Shown piece after piece: positions 25,742 to 34,218 of a stretch of 50,488 bases of DNA (the stretch's first letter is position 1; each line of letters opens with the position of its first letter). The DNA comes from an uncultured Oscillospiraceae bacterium (GTDB lineage: Bacteria > Bacillota > Clostridia > Oscillospirales > Oscillospiraceae), in NCBI GenBank assembly GCA_910587785.1, contig CAJUOA010000011.1, positions 1-50,488 on the forward strand, read 5' to 3'. The position numbers and the translations under genes were made by a program. Below the pieces are notes generated by a model. It worked only from the letters and a program-made list of their open reading frames with translations. It ran no database searches and was not told the DNA's origin.

Positions 25742-25789
25742 AGGAAAATTTGAATGTTACAGAGATGTAATATTCGACAAATTTTTCCT
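25742..25789 (-). terminator. Terminator after pheT
   Basis: A long imperfect AT-rich hairpin (AGGAAAAATTTG paired with CAAATTTTCCT, inner GAATATTAC/GTAACATTC) is followed on the minus strand by CTTT. It separates pheT from the ireB promoter. Confidence 0.55.
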
Positions 25790-25802
25790 GCTCAGCCGGG
25801 AC

Positions 25803-28208
25803 CTATCTCAGCACAGCGCCCAGCTCCTTCTCCAGCGCCGTCAAAATCGCCTTGACCTCCTCATCCGCCTCCGCCGCGGTGATGGACCGCTCGTCCGACC
25901 GGAGCGTCAGGCTGAACGCCACGCTCTTGCTCCCCTCTGCCACACCGGGCCCCCGGTAGATATCGAAGAGCGCCGTATCCTTGAGGAGCTTTCCCCCGGC
26001 CCTGCGGATGCAGTCCGTGAGCGCCCCTACGGTGACAGCCTCCCTGCACACCACCGCGATATCCCGCGCCGCCGCGGGGAACTTGGGCAGCGGCATATAC
26101 TCCGCGCCGGCCCCCTTGGCCCGGCACAGGGCCTCAAAGCTCAGCTCCCCGCAGTAGAGCGCCCCGTCCACATCGTAGTTCTGCGCCGCCAGGGGATGGA
26201 CCTGTCCGAAGATGCCCAGCAGCTCGCCGCCGCTCCACACACAGGCGCACCGCCCCGGATGATAAGAGGCGTCCGAGGGCGCGCCGCTGGGCCCCGTGAA
26301 CCGCACATCCTCCACCCGCAGGTCCTTGAGCAGGGCCTCAATGGCCCCCTTCATCGCATAAAAGTCCATGTCCTCGCCGTAGGCGCCCAGCGTGAGGACC
26401 CGGCTCTCCTGGGCCAGCCCGTCCTCCCCGCCCGGGAGGTACACCCGCCCCACCTCGTAGAGCTTCACCGCCTTGTTGCGGTAGTTCCAGTTCCTGGACA
26501 AAATCTCCAGCATGGACGGCAGCGTGGTGGTGCGCATAATGGACGTATCCTCCCCCAGCGGGTTGAGGATGCGCAGAGACTGCCGCCGCGCATAGTCCGC
26601 AGGCCACAGGATCTTATCGTAGCAAGCGGGCGAGATGAAGGAGTACGTAATGATCTCGCTGTACCCGCAGGCCCGGCAGATCTCGCCCATCCGCCGCTCC
26701 ACCTGCTGGACAGGGGTATAGCCGCCCTGGGTGGTCTCCCCCCGCTGGAGCGTGCACGGGATGGCGTCATACCCGTGGAACCGGGCCACCTCCTCCGAGA
26801 GGTCCGCCATGCCCTGTACGTCGCCGCGCCAGGAGGGCACGGTGACCGTATCCCCCTCCACGCCGAAGTCCAGGGAGCGCAGGATGTCCCGCATCTCCTC
26901 CGCGCTGACATCGGTACCCAGCCGGGCGTTGATCTTCGACCGCTCCAGGGGCAGGACCGTGGGCTGGGGAACGTAGTTGAGCACGTCGATGACGCCATCC
27001 AGGACCTCGCCGGCCCCCAGCATCTCCACCAGCTCGCAGGCCCGGTCCACGGCGGGCAGGGTGTTGAGGGGGTCCAGCCCCTTCTCGAACTTCGCCGACG
27101 CCTCGGTGCGCATCCCCAGGGCTAGGGCGGTCTTGCGGATGCAGGTGCCGTCGAAGTTGGCGGATTCAAAGACCACATCCACCGTATCGTCCACGATCTC
27201 GCTGTTCTCGCCGCCCATGATGCCCGCAAGGCCCACAGCCCTCGTATCGTCGGCGATGACCAGCATATTGGGCGTCAGCTTCCGGACATTGCCGTCCAAA
27301 GTGGTCAGCTCCTCGCCCTCCTTCGCCCGGCGGACCACGATCTTCCCGCCCTGGACGTAGCGGTAGTCAAAGGCGTGCATGGGCTGACCATACTCCAGCA
27401 TGACATAGTTGGTGATATCCACGATGTTGTTGATGGGCCGCACGCCCATGGCCCGCAGGCGCTCCCGCATCCACTTGGGGGAGGGCGCGATCTTCACGTT
27501 GCGCACCATCCGCCCCGTATACCGGGCGCAGAGCTCCGGGTCCGGGGTCTCCACGTCCAGGAGCTCCGTGAGTACGCCGGGCCCGCCGCCCTTTACTACC
27601 GGCTGGTGGAGGTGCAGGGGCGTCTTGAAGGTAGCCGACGCCTCCCGGGCCAGGCCGATGACGCTCAGGCAGTCGGGCCGGTTGGGGGTGATCTCGAAGT
27701 CCACCACATGGTCGTCCAGGCCCACGGCGGTGCGGATATCCCCGCCGATGGTCAGGTCCGTCAGCTCCGGGTCGTCGGAGAGAATCCAGATGCCGTCCTC
27801 ATAGGCCGCGGGGAAGTCCCGCTGTTCCAGCCCCAGCTCCGCGAAGGAGCAGAGCATCCCGTTGGAGATCTCGCCCCGGAGCTTGCCCTTCTCGATCTTC
27901 TTTCCCCCGGGGAGGAGGGACTTGTGCAGGGCCACAGGGACGATGTCCCCCTCCTTGACGTTCTGGGCCCCGGTGACGATCTGGATGGGCTCCCCCTTCC
28001 CCGCGTCCACCTGGCAGACCCACATGTGGTCGCTGTTCTCATGGCGCTTCATGGTGAGGACCTTGCCCACCACCACGTTCTCGATCTCTGCGCCCAGGTC
28101 CTCCGTGACCTCCACCTTGGAACCGGAGAGGGTCATGGCCTCGGCAAACTCTCTGTCATTGGCGTCAACGGTCACAAACTCGCTGAGCCATTTTCTGCTT
28201 AATTTCAT
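25803..28208 (-). CDS. pheT: Phenylalanine-tRNA ligase beta subunit
   Basis: 801 aa, full length. The N-terminal OB-fold tRNA-binding (EMAP-like) domain lies at about residues 40-150, the B3/B4 editing domain in the middle, B5 near 400-480, a catalytic-like class II fold and a C-terminal FDX-ACB anticodon-binding domain (last 95 residues, KFPAAARDIAVVC start). It forms the alpha2-beta2 synthetase with PheS, encoded 15 bp upstream in the same operon. Confidence 0.97.
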   Translation of the reverse strand: MKLSRKWLSEFVTVDANDREFAEAMTLSGSKVEVTEDLGAEIENVVVGKVLTMKRHENSDHMWVCQVDAGKGEPIQIVTGAQNVKEGDIVPVALHKSLLPGGKKIEKGKLRGEISNGMLCSFAELGLEQRDFPAAYEDGIWILSDDPELTDLTIGGDIRTAVGLDDHVVDFEITPNRPDCLSVIGLAREASATFKTPLHLHQPVVKGGGPGVLTELLDVETPDPELCARYTGRMVRNVKIAPSPKWMRERLRAMGVRPINNIVDITNYVMLEYGQPMHAFDYRYVQGGKIVVRRAKEGEELTTLDGNVRKLTPNMLVIADDTRAVGLAGIMGGENSEIVDDTVDVVFESANFDGTCIRKTALALGMRTEASAKFEKGLDPLNTLPAVDRACELVEMLGAGEVLDGVIDVLNYVPQPTVLPLERSKINARLGTDVSAEEMRDILRSLDFGVEGDTVTVPSWRGDVQGMADLSEEVARFHGYDAIPCTLQRGETTQGGYTPVQQVERRMGEICRACGYSEIITYSFISPACYDKILWPADYARRQSLRILNPLGEDTSIMRTTTLPSMLEILSRNWNYRNKAVKLYEVGRVYLPGGEDGLAQESRVLTLGAYGEDMDFYAMKGAIEALLKDLRVEDVRFTGPSGAPSDASYHPGRCACVWSGGELLGIFGQVHPLAAQNYDVDGALYCGELSFEALCRAKGAGAEYMPLPKFPAAARDIAVVCREAVTVGALTDCIRRAGGKLLKDTALFDIYRGPGVAEGSKSVAFSLTLRSDERSITAAEADEEVKAILTALEKELGAVLR

Positions 28209-28223
28209 ATCCGTCTTTCCCCC

Positions 28224-29249
28224 TTAAAACTGCTCCAGAAACCGCACATCGTTCTCAAAAATCAGCCGCAGATCGTCGATCTTGAACCGGCGCATGGCCA
28301 TGCGCTCCAGGCCGATGCCGAAGGCCCAGCCGGAGTAGACCTCCGGGTCGATGCCGCTCATCTCCAGCACCCGGGGGTGGACCATGCCCGCCCCCAGCAG
28401 CTCGATCCAGCCCTCCCCCTTGCAGGTGGGGCAGCCCGCGCCGCCGCACTTGTGGCATTGCACGTCCATCTCACAGCTTGGCTCGGTGAAGGGGAAGTGG
28501 TGGGGGCGGAAGCGGGTCTTGGAGCCCGCGCCGTAGAGCCGCTCCACCAGCGTGTTCAGCGTGCCCTTCAGGTCCGCCATGGTGACGTTCTTATCAATGA
28601 CCATGCCCTCCACCTGGTGGAACATGGGGGAGTGGGTGGCGTCCACCTCGTCCTTACGGTAGACCCGGCCCGGGGCCACGATGCGGATGGGCGGCTTCAT
28701 GGCCTCCATGGCCCGCACCTGCATGGGGGAGGTCTGGGAACGGAGCATCACCCGGCTGCCGGCGTCGAAGTAGAAGGTGTCGGACCAGTCCCGGGAGGGG
28801 TGGCCCTCCCCGGCGTTGAGGCGGTCGAAGTTATACTCCGACAGCTCCACCTCCGGCCCGTCCAGGACCACGAAGCCCATGCCGGTGAAGATAGTCTTCA
28901 GCTCGTCCAGGGCGATGTTCATGGGGTGCTGGTGCCCGATCGCAGGGACCCTGCCGGGGATGGTCACGTCCAGGGTCTCGGCCTTCAGGCGGTGCTCCAG
29001 GGCCGCGGCCTCCAGCTTCTTCGAGCACGCCTCCAGGGCGTTCTCCAGGGCGGCGCGCACGTCGTTGGCCAGCTGTCCCATGACGGGCCGCTCCTCTGCG
29101 GAGAGCTTGCCCATCTGCTTGAGCACGGCGGTCAGCTCCCCCTTCTTGCCCAGGTACTTTACCCGGAGCTCATCCAGATCCGCGGCCGTGGCCGCCGCCT
29201 GGAAGGAGGCCAGGGCCTCCTCCTTGATCTTTGCCAGTTGTTCTTTCAT
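28224..29249 (-). CDS. pheS: Phenylalanine-tRNA ligase alpha subunit
   Basis: 341 aa, typical length. An N-terminal coiled coil (residues 1-90) is followed by the class II catalytic core: HPSRDWSDTFYF, motif 2 region RVYRKDEVDATHSPMFHQVEG, FRPHHFPFTEPSCEMDV and motif 3 GWAFGIGLERMAM. A CHKCGGAGCPTCKGEGW insertion near residue 265 provides four cysteines, a feature of the longer bacterial PheS type. The start ATG is preceded by AGGAG. It charges tRNA-Phe together with PheT. Confidence 0.97.
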   Translation of the reverse strand: MKEQLAKIKEEALASFQAAATAADLDELRVKYLGKKGELTAVLKQMGKLSAEERPVMGQLANDVRAALENALEACSKKLEAAALEHRLKAETLDVTIPGRVPAIGHQHPMNIALDELKTIFTGMGFVVLDGPEVELSEYNFDRLNAGEGHPSRDWSDTFYFDAGSRVMLRSQTSPMQVRAMEAMKPPIRIVAPGRVYRKDEVDATHSPMFHQVEGMVIDKNVTMADLKGTLNTLVERLYGAGSKTRFRPHHFPFTEPSCEMDVQCHKCGGAGCPTCKGEGWIELLGAGMVHPRVLEMSGIDPEVYSGWAFGIGLERMAMRRFKIDDLRLIFENDVRFLEQF

Positions 29250-29285
29250 TGTAAACTCCTTTTTCTGAGTAGTATAAGCGTGTCG

Positions 29286-29657
29286 TTACAGCTCCCGCTC
29301 AAACCCCAGGTACCGGGTGCCCTGAAAGGTAAGCTTCCCCCGGTCCCCCTCGGCCAGGAGGCCGTACTCCTGCCCGGAGAGGTTCAGCTCCATCCGGTCG
29401 CCGCTCTCCACCTGGAAGGTGGCGTAGTAGGAGGTGGAGTGGGTGGTGTGGCCCACACCACCCGCGCCATCGTGATGGTGATGGCTCACACTGGTCCGCT
29501 TGGTGACCACAGTAGCGTCCACCGTCAGCCGGGGGGAGTGGTTGTTTTTGTTCCATTGGCGCAGGTTGGAGATCATCACAAAAATGACCATGCCGAAGAC
29601 CAGCAGGAGCATCAGGGGAAAAATGAGCTCAAAAAGCCCGAAAAAACCAGGAACCAT
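29286..29657 (-). CDS. DUF2500 family membrane protein
   Basis: 123 aa. One N-terminal membrane helix (residues 8-30) is followed by a conserved extracytoplasmic or cytoplasmic beta domain containing SPRLTVDATVVTKRTSV, YYATFQVESGDRMELNL and LTFQGTRYLGFE, which are signatures of DUF2500. The function is unknown. The ATG at 29657 follows AAGGAGGG. Its position between a T-box leader and pheS means it is expressed with phenylalanyl-tRNA synthetase. Confidence 0.85.
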   Translation of the reverse strand: MVPGFFGLFELIFPLMLLLVFGMVIFVMISNLRQWNKNNHSPRLTVDATVVTKRTSVSHHHHDGAGGVGHTTHSTSYYATFQVESGDRMELNLSGQEYGLLAEGDRGKLTFQGTRYLGFEREL

Positions 29658-29675
29658 AGGGGACCCTCCTTTTGG

Positions 29676-29717
29676 AAAAAAATAAAGACCCCTCGCCCCG
29701 CACTTGGGGACGAAAGG
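29676..29717 (-). terminator. T-box terminator
   Basis: The stem CCTTTCGTCCCC/GGGGCGAGGGG around AAGTGC is followed by TCTTTATTTTTTT. It lies directly after the T-box bulge sequence, as expected for transcription control. Confidence 0.82.
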
Positions 29718-29916
29718 CCGGACCTTCCGCGGTACCACCCGCATTCGCGCCCGATTGCGGACGCGCACTCATACCCCTGTAACGGAGGGCCTCCGTCCCG
29801 CTCTCGCGGGCCGCTCCCGGGCGAACCAAGCGGCACGGAACAGGACGGCTTTCAGCCGGTGACCGCCCCTCTCTGCTCTCCGCAAGCCCGCTATTTTCCC
29901 GTTCTTCGCATTTTCG
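29676..29916 (-). ncRNA. T-box leader, probably tRNA-Phe responsive
   Basis: On the minus strand the leader contains an AGAGAG internal motif, a GGCTGAAAGCC element, then GTTCC, where TTC would be a Phe specifier. The T-box consensus reads GGGTGGTACCGCGG (29727-29742), followed by a terminator stem (CCTTTCGTCCCC/GGGGCGAGGGG) and a T-rich run ending about 29676. Uncharged tRNA-Phe binding would favour the antiterminator. The specifier assignment rests on position and on the downstream pheST genes. Confidence 0.88.
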
Positions 29917-29922
29917 GACCTC

Positions 29923-29951
29923 ACTATATCACAAAACCGGGACTTTGGCAA
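29923..29951 (-). promoter_or_regulatory. Promoter of the T-box-DUF2500-pheST operon
   Basis: On the minus strand, TTGCCA (29946-29951), 17 bp, TATAGT (29923-29928). Confidence 0.8.
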
Positions 29952-30002
29952 GGGGGTTTTTCCTTTTTTGCGCAATCCATTTTTAAACGGGACGGTCCCC
30001 GC

Positions 30003-30034
30003 AAAAAAGCTCCAGGCTTGCGCCTGGAGCTTTT
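30003..30034 (-). terminator. Terminator after rplA
   Basis: AAAAGCTCCAGGC pairs with GCCTGGAGCTTTT around TTGC, with a T-run on the minus strand. It closes the rpmG-rplA operon, so rplJ and rplL are not part of it. Confidence 0.8.
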
Positions 30035-30056
30035 AAATCGTTATGGGGGCCTCTCC

Positions 30057-30749
30057 TTAGACCAGACGTGCGGTGTTCACCTTCACGCCGGGGCCCATGG
30101 TGGAGGCGGTGACACAGCTCTTGATATACTGGCCCTTGGCGGCAGAAGGCTTGGCCTTGACGATGGCGCCCATGAGGGTGTTGAAGTTATCGTTGAGCTT
30201 CTCCGCGCCGAAGGAGACCTTGCCGATGGGGCAGTGGATGATGTTGGTCTTGTCCAGGCGGTACTCGATCTTACCGGCCTTGACCTCCTGCACGGCCTTG
30301 GCCACGTCGGGAGTGACGGTGCCGGCCTTGGGGGAGGGCATGAGGCCCTTGGGGCCCAGGAGCTTACCGAGGCGGCCCACAACGCCCATCATGTCGGGGC
30401 TTGCGACGACCACGTCGAAGTCGAACCAGTTCTCCTTCTGGATCTTCTCCACCATATCCATCTCGCCCACGTAGTCAGCGCCGGCCTCGCGGGCGGCGTC
30501 GGCCTTGTCGCCCTTGGCGAAGACCAGCACCCGGGCGGTCTTGCCGGTGCCGTGGGGCAGGACGATGGCGCCGCGGACCTGCTGGTCCGCGTGGCGGGAG
30601 TCGACGCCCAGCTTCACATGGAGCTCCACGGTCTCGTCGAACTTGGCGGAAGCGGTCTTGCACACCAGCTCGAAAGCGTCCTTGGACTCATACAGCGTCC
30701 CGCGGTCGATCTGCTTGGCGCTGTCCTGATATTTCTTACCTCTAAACAT
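30057..30749 (-). CDS. rplA: 50S ribosomal protein L1
   Basis: 230 aa, usual length. The conserved core GTLYESKDAFELVCKTASAKFDETVELHVKLGVDSRHADQQVRGAIVLPHGTGK and the GLMPSPKAGTVT loop are present. L1 binds the 23S stalk base and, when free, represses its own mRNA. It is the last gene of the operon, 15 bp after rplK. Confidence 0.97.
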   Translation of the reverse strand: MFRGKKYQDSAKQIDRGTLYESKDAFELVCKTASAKFDETVELHVKLGVDSRHADQQVRGAIVLPHGTGKTARVLVFAKGDKADAAREAGADYVGEMDMVEKIQKENWFDFDVVVASPDMMGVVGRLGKLLGPKGLMPSPKAGTVTPDVAKAVQEVKAGKIEYRLDKTNIIHCPIGKVSFGAEKLNDNFNTLMGAIVKAKPSAAKGQYIKSCVTASTMGPGVKVNTARLV

Positions 30750-30764
30750 CTCTCAAGCCCTCCT

Positions 30765-31190
30765 TTATTCACCCACGACGACGCCCATGCTGCGGGCGGT
30801 GCCGGCGATCATGCTCATAGCGGACTCCAGGCTGGCGGCGTTCAGATCGGGCATCTTCGTTTCGGCGATCTTCTGCACGTCGGCCTTGCTGATGGTGGCC
30901 ACCTTGGTCTTGTTGGGCACGCCGGAGCCGGACTCGATGTTGCAGGCCTTCTTGATGAGCACGGCCGCAGGGGGAGTCTTGGTGATGAAGGTGAAGGATC
31001 GGTCGGAGTACACGGTGATAATGACGGGGATGATCATGCCCATGTCGCCCTTGGTGCGCTCGTTGAACTCCTTGGTAAAGGCGGCGATGTTGACGCCGTG
31101 CTGGCCCAGGGCGGGGCCGACGGGGGGCGCGGGCGTTGCCTTGCCCGCAGGGATCTGCAGTTTGACGAATCCTACGACTTTCTGTGCCAT
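30765..31190 (-). CDS. rplK: 50S ribosomal protein L11
   Basis: 141 aa. The N-terminal VVGFVKLQIPAGKATPAPPVGPALGQHGVNI and the C-terminal RNA-binding GTARSMGVVV segment are diagnostic. The start is ATG 31190 with AAGGAGGTG upstream; the longer frame passes through the L1-type leader. L11 forms the thiostrepton/stringent-response site of the GTPase centre. Confidence 0.97.
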   Translation of the reverse strand: MAQKVVGFVKLQIPAGKATPAPPVGPALGQHGVNIAAFTKEFNERTKGDMGMIIPVIITVYSDRSFTFITKTPPAAVLIKKACNIESGSGVPNKTKVATISKADVQKIAETKMPDLNAASLESAMSMIAGTARSMGVVVGE

Positions 31191-31213
31191 ATCCAGGCAC
31201 CTCCTTGATAAAA

Positions 31214-31248
31214 TGTGGTGGTGACGGGGCTCCGGGCCCCTCCCACGA
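31214..31248 (-). promoter_or_regulatory. L1-binding leader of rplK-rplA
   Basis: On the minus strand, CGTGGGAG, a GGGGC/GCCCC hairpin and CGTCACCACC form an outer GTGG/CCAC stem with an asymmetric GAG/CGTCA loop. This matches the pattern of the bacterial L1 autoregulatory site that mimics the 23S L1-binding region. It ends about 25 nt before the rplK start, so bound L1 would block translation. Confidence 0.6.
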
Positions 31249-31287
31249 TGCCGCATTGCGGCGGATATCTTCTATGCCGGAGGCCCC

Positions 31288-31821
31288 TCAGGCCTCCTCG
31301 ACCACTTCCACCTGGTCCAGCTCCATCTCCACCGGGGTCTCCCGGCCGAACATGGAGACCACCACGCTGACGCGGTTCTTCTCCGGGTCGATCTCGTCCA
31401 CCAGGCCCGTGAAGGATTCCAGAGGGCCGTCGTTGATACGCACCCGGTCACCCACCTTGTAGAGCACCACGATCTCGTGCTTCTCCATGCCGAGGGCCAG
31501 CACCTCGTCCTCCGTCAGGGGGATGGGTTTGTTGCTTGCCTCGCCCACAAAGCCGGTGACACCCCGGACATTGCGCACCAGGTGCCACGTATCGTCGGTC
31601 ATGACCATCTTGATGAGGACGTACCCGGGGAACACCTTCTGCTCCACCTCTTTGGCCGCGCCCTCGCTGTTGATCTCCGTGACCTTCTCCAGGGGGATCT
31701 GGAGGTCCTGGATCATGTCCTCCAGGTGGCGGTTGCTGATGAGCTTCTCAATGGTGGTCTTCACCGCGTTCTCATACCCGGAATAGGTATGGACCACATA
31801 CCACTTTGCGTTTTCGGACAT
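31288..31821 (-). CDS. nusG: Transcription termination/antitermination factor NusG
   Basis: 177 aa. The NGN domain (KWYVVHTYSGYENAVKTTIEKL through VFPGYVLIKMVMTDDTWHLVRNVRGVTGFVG) and the C-terminal KOW domain (VGDRVRINDGPLESFTGLVDEIDPEKNRVSVVVSMFGRETPVEMELDQVE) are complete. The start ATG 31821 is chosen over the longer frame because the family begins a few residues before KWYVV. It lies between secE and rplK, the common order. Confidence 0.97.
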   Translation of the reverse strand: MSENAKWYVVHTYSGYENAVKTTIEKLISNRHLEDMIQDLQIPLEKVTEINSEGAAKEVEQKVFPGYVLIKMVMTDDTWHLVRNVRGVTGFVGEASNKPIPLTEDEVLALGMEKHEIVVLYKVGDRVRINDGPLESFTGLVDEIDPEKNRVSVVVSMFGRETPVEMELDQVEVVEEA

Positions 31822-31835
31822 CTTCTCCCGTCCTC

Positions 31836-32051
31836 TTACGCGAAGAAGCCCAGGAGGGTTTTGATAAAGAGTCCGGCCACGCCGTCGAACACCCAGATGC
31901 AGGCGCCGATCACCAGACTGCACAGCAGTACGGTGCCCGTATTCTTCGCCACCTTCTGGGGCGTGGGCCACACGACCTTCTTCAGCTCGCTTCTCATCTC
32001 ACGGAACCAGCGGCCCCGGTCCTTCTTGACGACTTTCTTTTCCTCTGCCAT
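31836..32051 (-). CDS. secE: Preprotein translocase subunit SecE
   Basis: 71 aa, short Gram-positive type. The amphipathic segment RWFREMRSELKKVVWPTPQKVAKNT precedes a single membrane helix (TVLLCSLVIGACIWVFDGVAGLFI). It stabilises SecY in the translocon. It lies 14 bp upstream of nusG. Confidence 0.95.
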   Translation of the reverse strand: MAEEKKVVKKDRGRWFREMRSELKKVVWPTPQKVAKNTGTVLLCSLVIGACIWVFDGVAGLFIKTLLGFFA

Positions 32052-32069
32052 GCTGCTTAATTCCTTTCC

Positions 32070-32219
32070 TTACTTAGTCTCCGAGTGGACCGTATGCTTC
32101 CTGCAGAAGGGGCAGTACTTGTTCATCTCCAGACGATCGGGGTCGTTCTTCTTGTTCTTTACCGTGTTGTAGTTTCTCTGCTTGCACTCGTTGCAGCGCA
32201 GCGTGATCTTTACGCGCAT
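32070..32219 (-). CDS. rpmG: 50S ribosomal protein L33, zinc-binding form
   Basis: 49 aa. RVKITLRCNECKQRNY and CPFCRKHTVHSETK give two CxxC pairs, so this is the zinc-containing C+ paralogue. The ATG at 32219 is preceded by AAGGGAGGTG. It is the first gene of the rpmG-secE-nusG-rplK-rplA operon. Confidence 0.96.
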   Translation of the reverse strand: MRVKITLRCNECKQRNYNTVKNKKNDPDRLEMNKYCPFCRKHTVHSETK

Positions 32220-32359
32220 CTTGTCGGCACCTCCCTTTTCATATATCCAGGCGTCCTCCGCCTGTGACGATTGCCTCCCTGCTCCGGAAACAGCCTGTCC
32301 CTCCCCGCGCGGAAGCGAAAACGCGCAAAAAGAAACACCTATTTCCACAGGTAAACCTT

Positions 32360-32388
32360 ACTATATCACATCCCGGCCGGTTGGTCAA
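32360..32388 (-). promoter_or_regulatory. Promoter of the rpmG-rplA operon
   Basis: On the minus strand, TTGACC (32383-32388), 17 bp, TATAGT (32360-32365). The transcript would have a leader of about 135 nt with no element I could name. Confidence 0.8.
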
Positions 32389-32436
32389 CTGGTTTTTGAA
32401 ATTTTTTTCTCCCGAATTTCTGCACTTTTCCCGGCA

Positions 32437-32610
32437 GCCCCGGGGCTCCTCTTCCCGAACCCCCGGTTCCTTTTTCCGCGTGGAAAAAGGAACCAAAAAG
32501 ACGCTCAAGAAACTGCGTTTCTTGAGCGTCTTCCTCAATGACGGGGGTTTTTTATTTACGCTGCGACCTTTTGTCTCCTTTCCCCAATATCTGCCCCGGG
32601 CCGATGGCAG
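32437..32610 (+). repeat. Dispersed hairpin repeat, copy 4 (3'-truncated)
   Basis: Hairpin II here is GGTTCCTTTTT/AAAAAGGAACC where other copies have GGTGAC/GTCACC, and hairpin III is CTCAAGAAAC/GTTTCTTGAG. Both arms changed together, so pairing is kept. The shared tail stops after GGGCCGATGGCAG, about 45 bp before the stop of the rluD-like gene at 32658. Confidence 0.8.
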
Positions 32611-32657
32611 GCTCTGCCCCGCCGCCCCGGCGGGGCATCCTCCCCCAGCCTCTCGCT

Positions 32658-33572
32658 TTACCCCCTCAATTTCCGCAAAAACGCATCAAACTCCCCGTCC
32701 AGCGGGCAGGAAAGCGTGAGCATCTCCCCGCTCCCCGGATGCCGGAACCGCAGCTCCACCGCATGGAGGCACTGCCCCGTGAGCCCCGGCACAGGCTTCT
32801 TCGCCCCATAGACCGTGTCCCCGCAGATGGGATGCCCAATATACGCCATGTGCACCCGGATCTGATGGGTCCGCCCGGTCTCCAGACGGCACCGGATATG
32901 GGTGAACCCCTGAAACCGCTCCAGTACCTCCCAGTGGGTCACCGCATTCCTCCCCCGGTCCGTCACGGCCATCTTCTTCCGATCCGTACCATGCCTGCCA
33001 ACCGGCGCGTCCACAGTCCCGCTGTCCTCCCGCAGGTTCCCGATCACCACCGCCTCATACGTCCGCGCCAAGCTGTGGTCCTGAAGCTGCGCGGCCAATG
33101 CCTGGTGCGCGGCATCATTCTTCGCCGCGATGATCAGCCCGCTGGTATCCCGGTCAATACGGTGGACGATTCCAGGCCGCAGCGCGCCCCCCACTCCGCT
33201 CAAGCTCTCCCCGCAGTGGTGGAGCAGGGCGTTGACCAAGGTCCCGTCCGGATGCCCCGGCGCGGGGTGGACCACCATCCCCACCGGCTTGTTGACCACA
33301 ATAACGTCCTCGTCCTCATAGACCACATCCAGCGGGATATCCTCCGGCAGGGCGTCCGCCGCCTCCGGCTCCGGCATAAGGACCTCTACCGCCTCCGTCC
33401 CGCTCAATTTGCAGCTCTTGGCCGCAGGCCTCCCGTTTACCGTCACCTGCTCCCCGGCAATAAGCCGCGCCGCCGCGGAGCGGGTCAGCTCCGGCAGACG
33501 CCTTGCCAAGAAACTGTCCAGCCGCTCCCCTGCGGCCTCACTGTCCGCCGTCAGCTTCACCGGTCCCGTCAT
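32658..33572 (-). CDS. RluD-like 23S rRNA pseudouridine synthase
   Basis: 304 aa. An N-terminal S4 domain (residues 15-70; RLDSFLARRLPELTRSAAARLIAGEQVTVNG) precedes the catalytic domain with Asp140 in HRIDRDTSGL, then RTHQIRVHMAYIGHPICGD. It isomerises uridines in large-subunit rRNA or possibly tRNA. It overlaps the end of lspA by 35 bp, the common lspA-rluD arrangement. The exact target (RluD or a paralogue) cannot be told from sequence alone. Confidence 0.92.
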   Translation of the reverse strand: MTGPVKLTADSEAAGERLDSFLARRLPELTRSAAARLIAGEQVTVNGRPAAKSCKLSGTEAVEVLMPEPEAADALPEDIPLDVVYEDEDVIVVNKPVGMVVHPAPGHPDGTLVNALLHHCGESLSGVGGALRPGIVHRIDRDTSGLIIAAKNDAAHQALAAQLQDHSLARTYEAVVIGNLREDSGTVDAPVGRHGTDRKKMAVTDRGRNAVTHWEVLERFQGFTHIRCRLETGRTHQIRVHMAYIGHPICGDTVYGAKKPVPGLTGQCLHAVELRFRHPGSGEMLTLSCPLDGEFDAFLRKLRG

Positions 33573-34038
33573 GGTCCGCCGCCTCCTTTTTCGTCACCTT
33601 GTCGTGGAGCAGAAGATAGTACGCGGCAAAAAGGATGGTCCCGCCGACCACCAGCATATCCGCCACATTGAACACCGGATAGCGGATAAACTGGAAATTG
33701 AACATATCTACCACATACCCCAGCCGCACCCGGTCAACGAGATTCCCCAGTCCGCCCCCCAGCACCAGTGTCAACGCCCACATGGCCATGGGGTGGGAAA
33801 AGGTGCGCTTCACCAGGAGCACCGCGATAACAGCCATCAGCACCGCCGTCAGTACTGCCAAAAGCCATGTGTGGTCCGTGAGGATGGAGAATCCTCCCCC
33901 CGTATTCTGAATGTAGTAGAGCTCCACAAACCCGGGGATCAGGGGCGCGGACTCATACAGCGCCAAATGGGACACAACATAGAACTTCACCGCCTGGTCC
34001 GCCGCCACAGCCAGGACGATCACAAGGATGTACAGCAT
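33538..34038 (-). CDS. lspA: Lipoprotein signal peptidase
   Basis: 166 aa with four membrane helices. The catalytic aspartates are Asp111 (YVVDMFNF) and Asp127 (FNVADMLV), with GGGLGNLVDRV before them. It removes signal peptides from prolipoproteins. The C-terminal tail is hydrophilic and overlaps the downstream pseudouridine synthase gene. The start follows AAAAGGAG. Confidence 0.95.
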   Translation of the reverse strand: MLYILVIVLAVAADQAVKFYVVSHLALYESAPLIPGFVELYYIQNTGGGFSILTDHTWLLAVLTAVLMAVIAVLLVKRTFSHPMAMWALTLVLGGGLGNLVDRVRLGYVVDMFNFQFIRYPVFNVADMLVVGGTILFAAYYLLLHDKVTKKEAADHDGTGEADGGQ

Positions 34039-34070
34039 AGAAGACTCCTTTTGGGTTGGATTTCTGGGAT

Positions 34071-34099
34071 ATCATACCATAGGCGGCACAAATTTGCAA
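34071..34099 (-). promoter_or_regulatory. Promoter of lspA-rluD-like operon
   Basis: On the minus strand, TTGCAA (34094-34099), 17 bp, TATGAT (34071-34076). Confidence 0.65.
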
Positions 34100-34178
34100 G
34101 GGAGCTTTGCCGTGAGGCCATGCCCGTCTCAAAACTGAAATCGCAGAGGCTTCCACCCAAGGAATAAATGGCAGACAA

Positions 34179-34207
34179 GAAAGCCCGCCCCGGAAACCCG
34201 GGACGGG
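34179..34207 (-). terminator. Terminator after arcC
   Basis: On the minus strand, GCCCGTCCCGG/CCGGGGCGGGC (one mismatch) with a short T-containing loop is followed by TTTCTTGT, directly after the carbamate kinase stop. Confidence 0.7.
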
Positions 34208-34218
34208 CATAGCATTCT

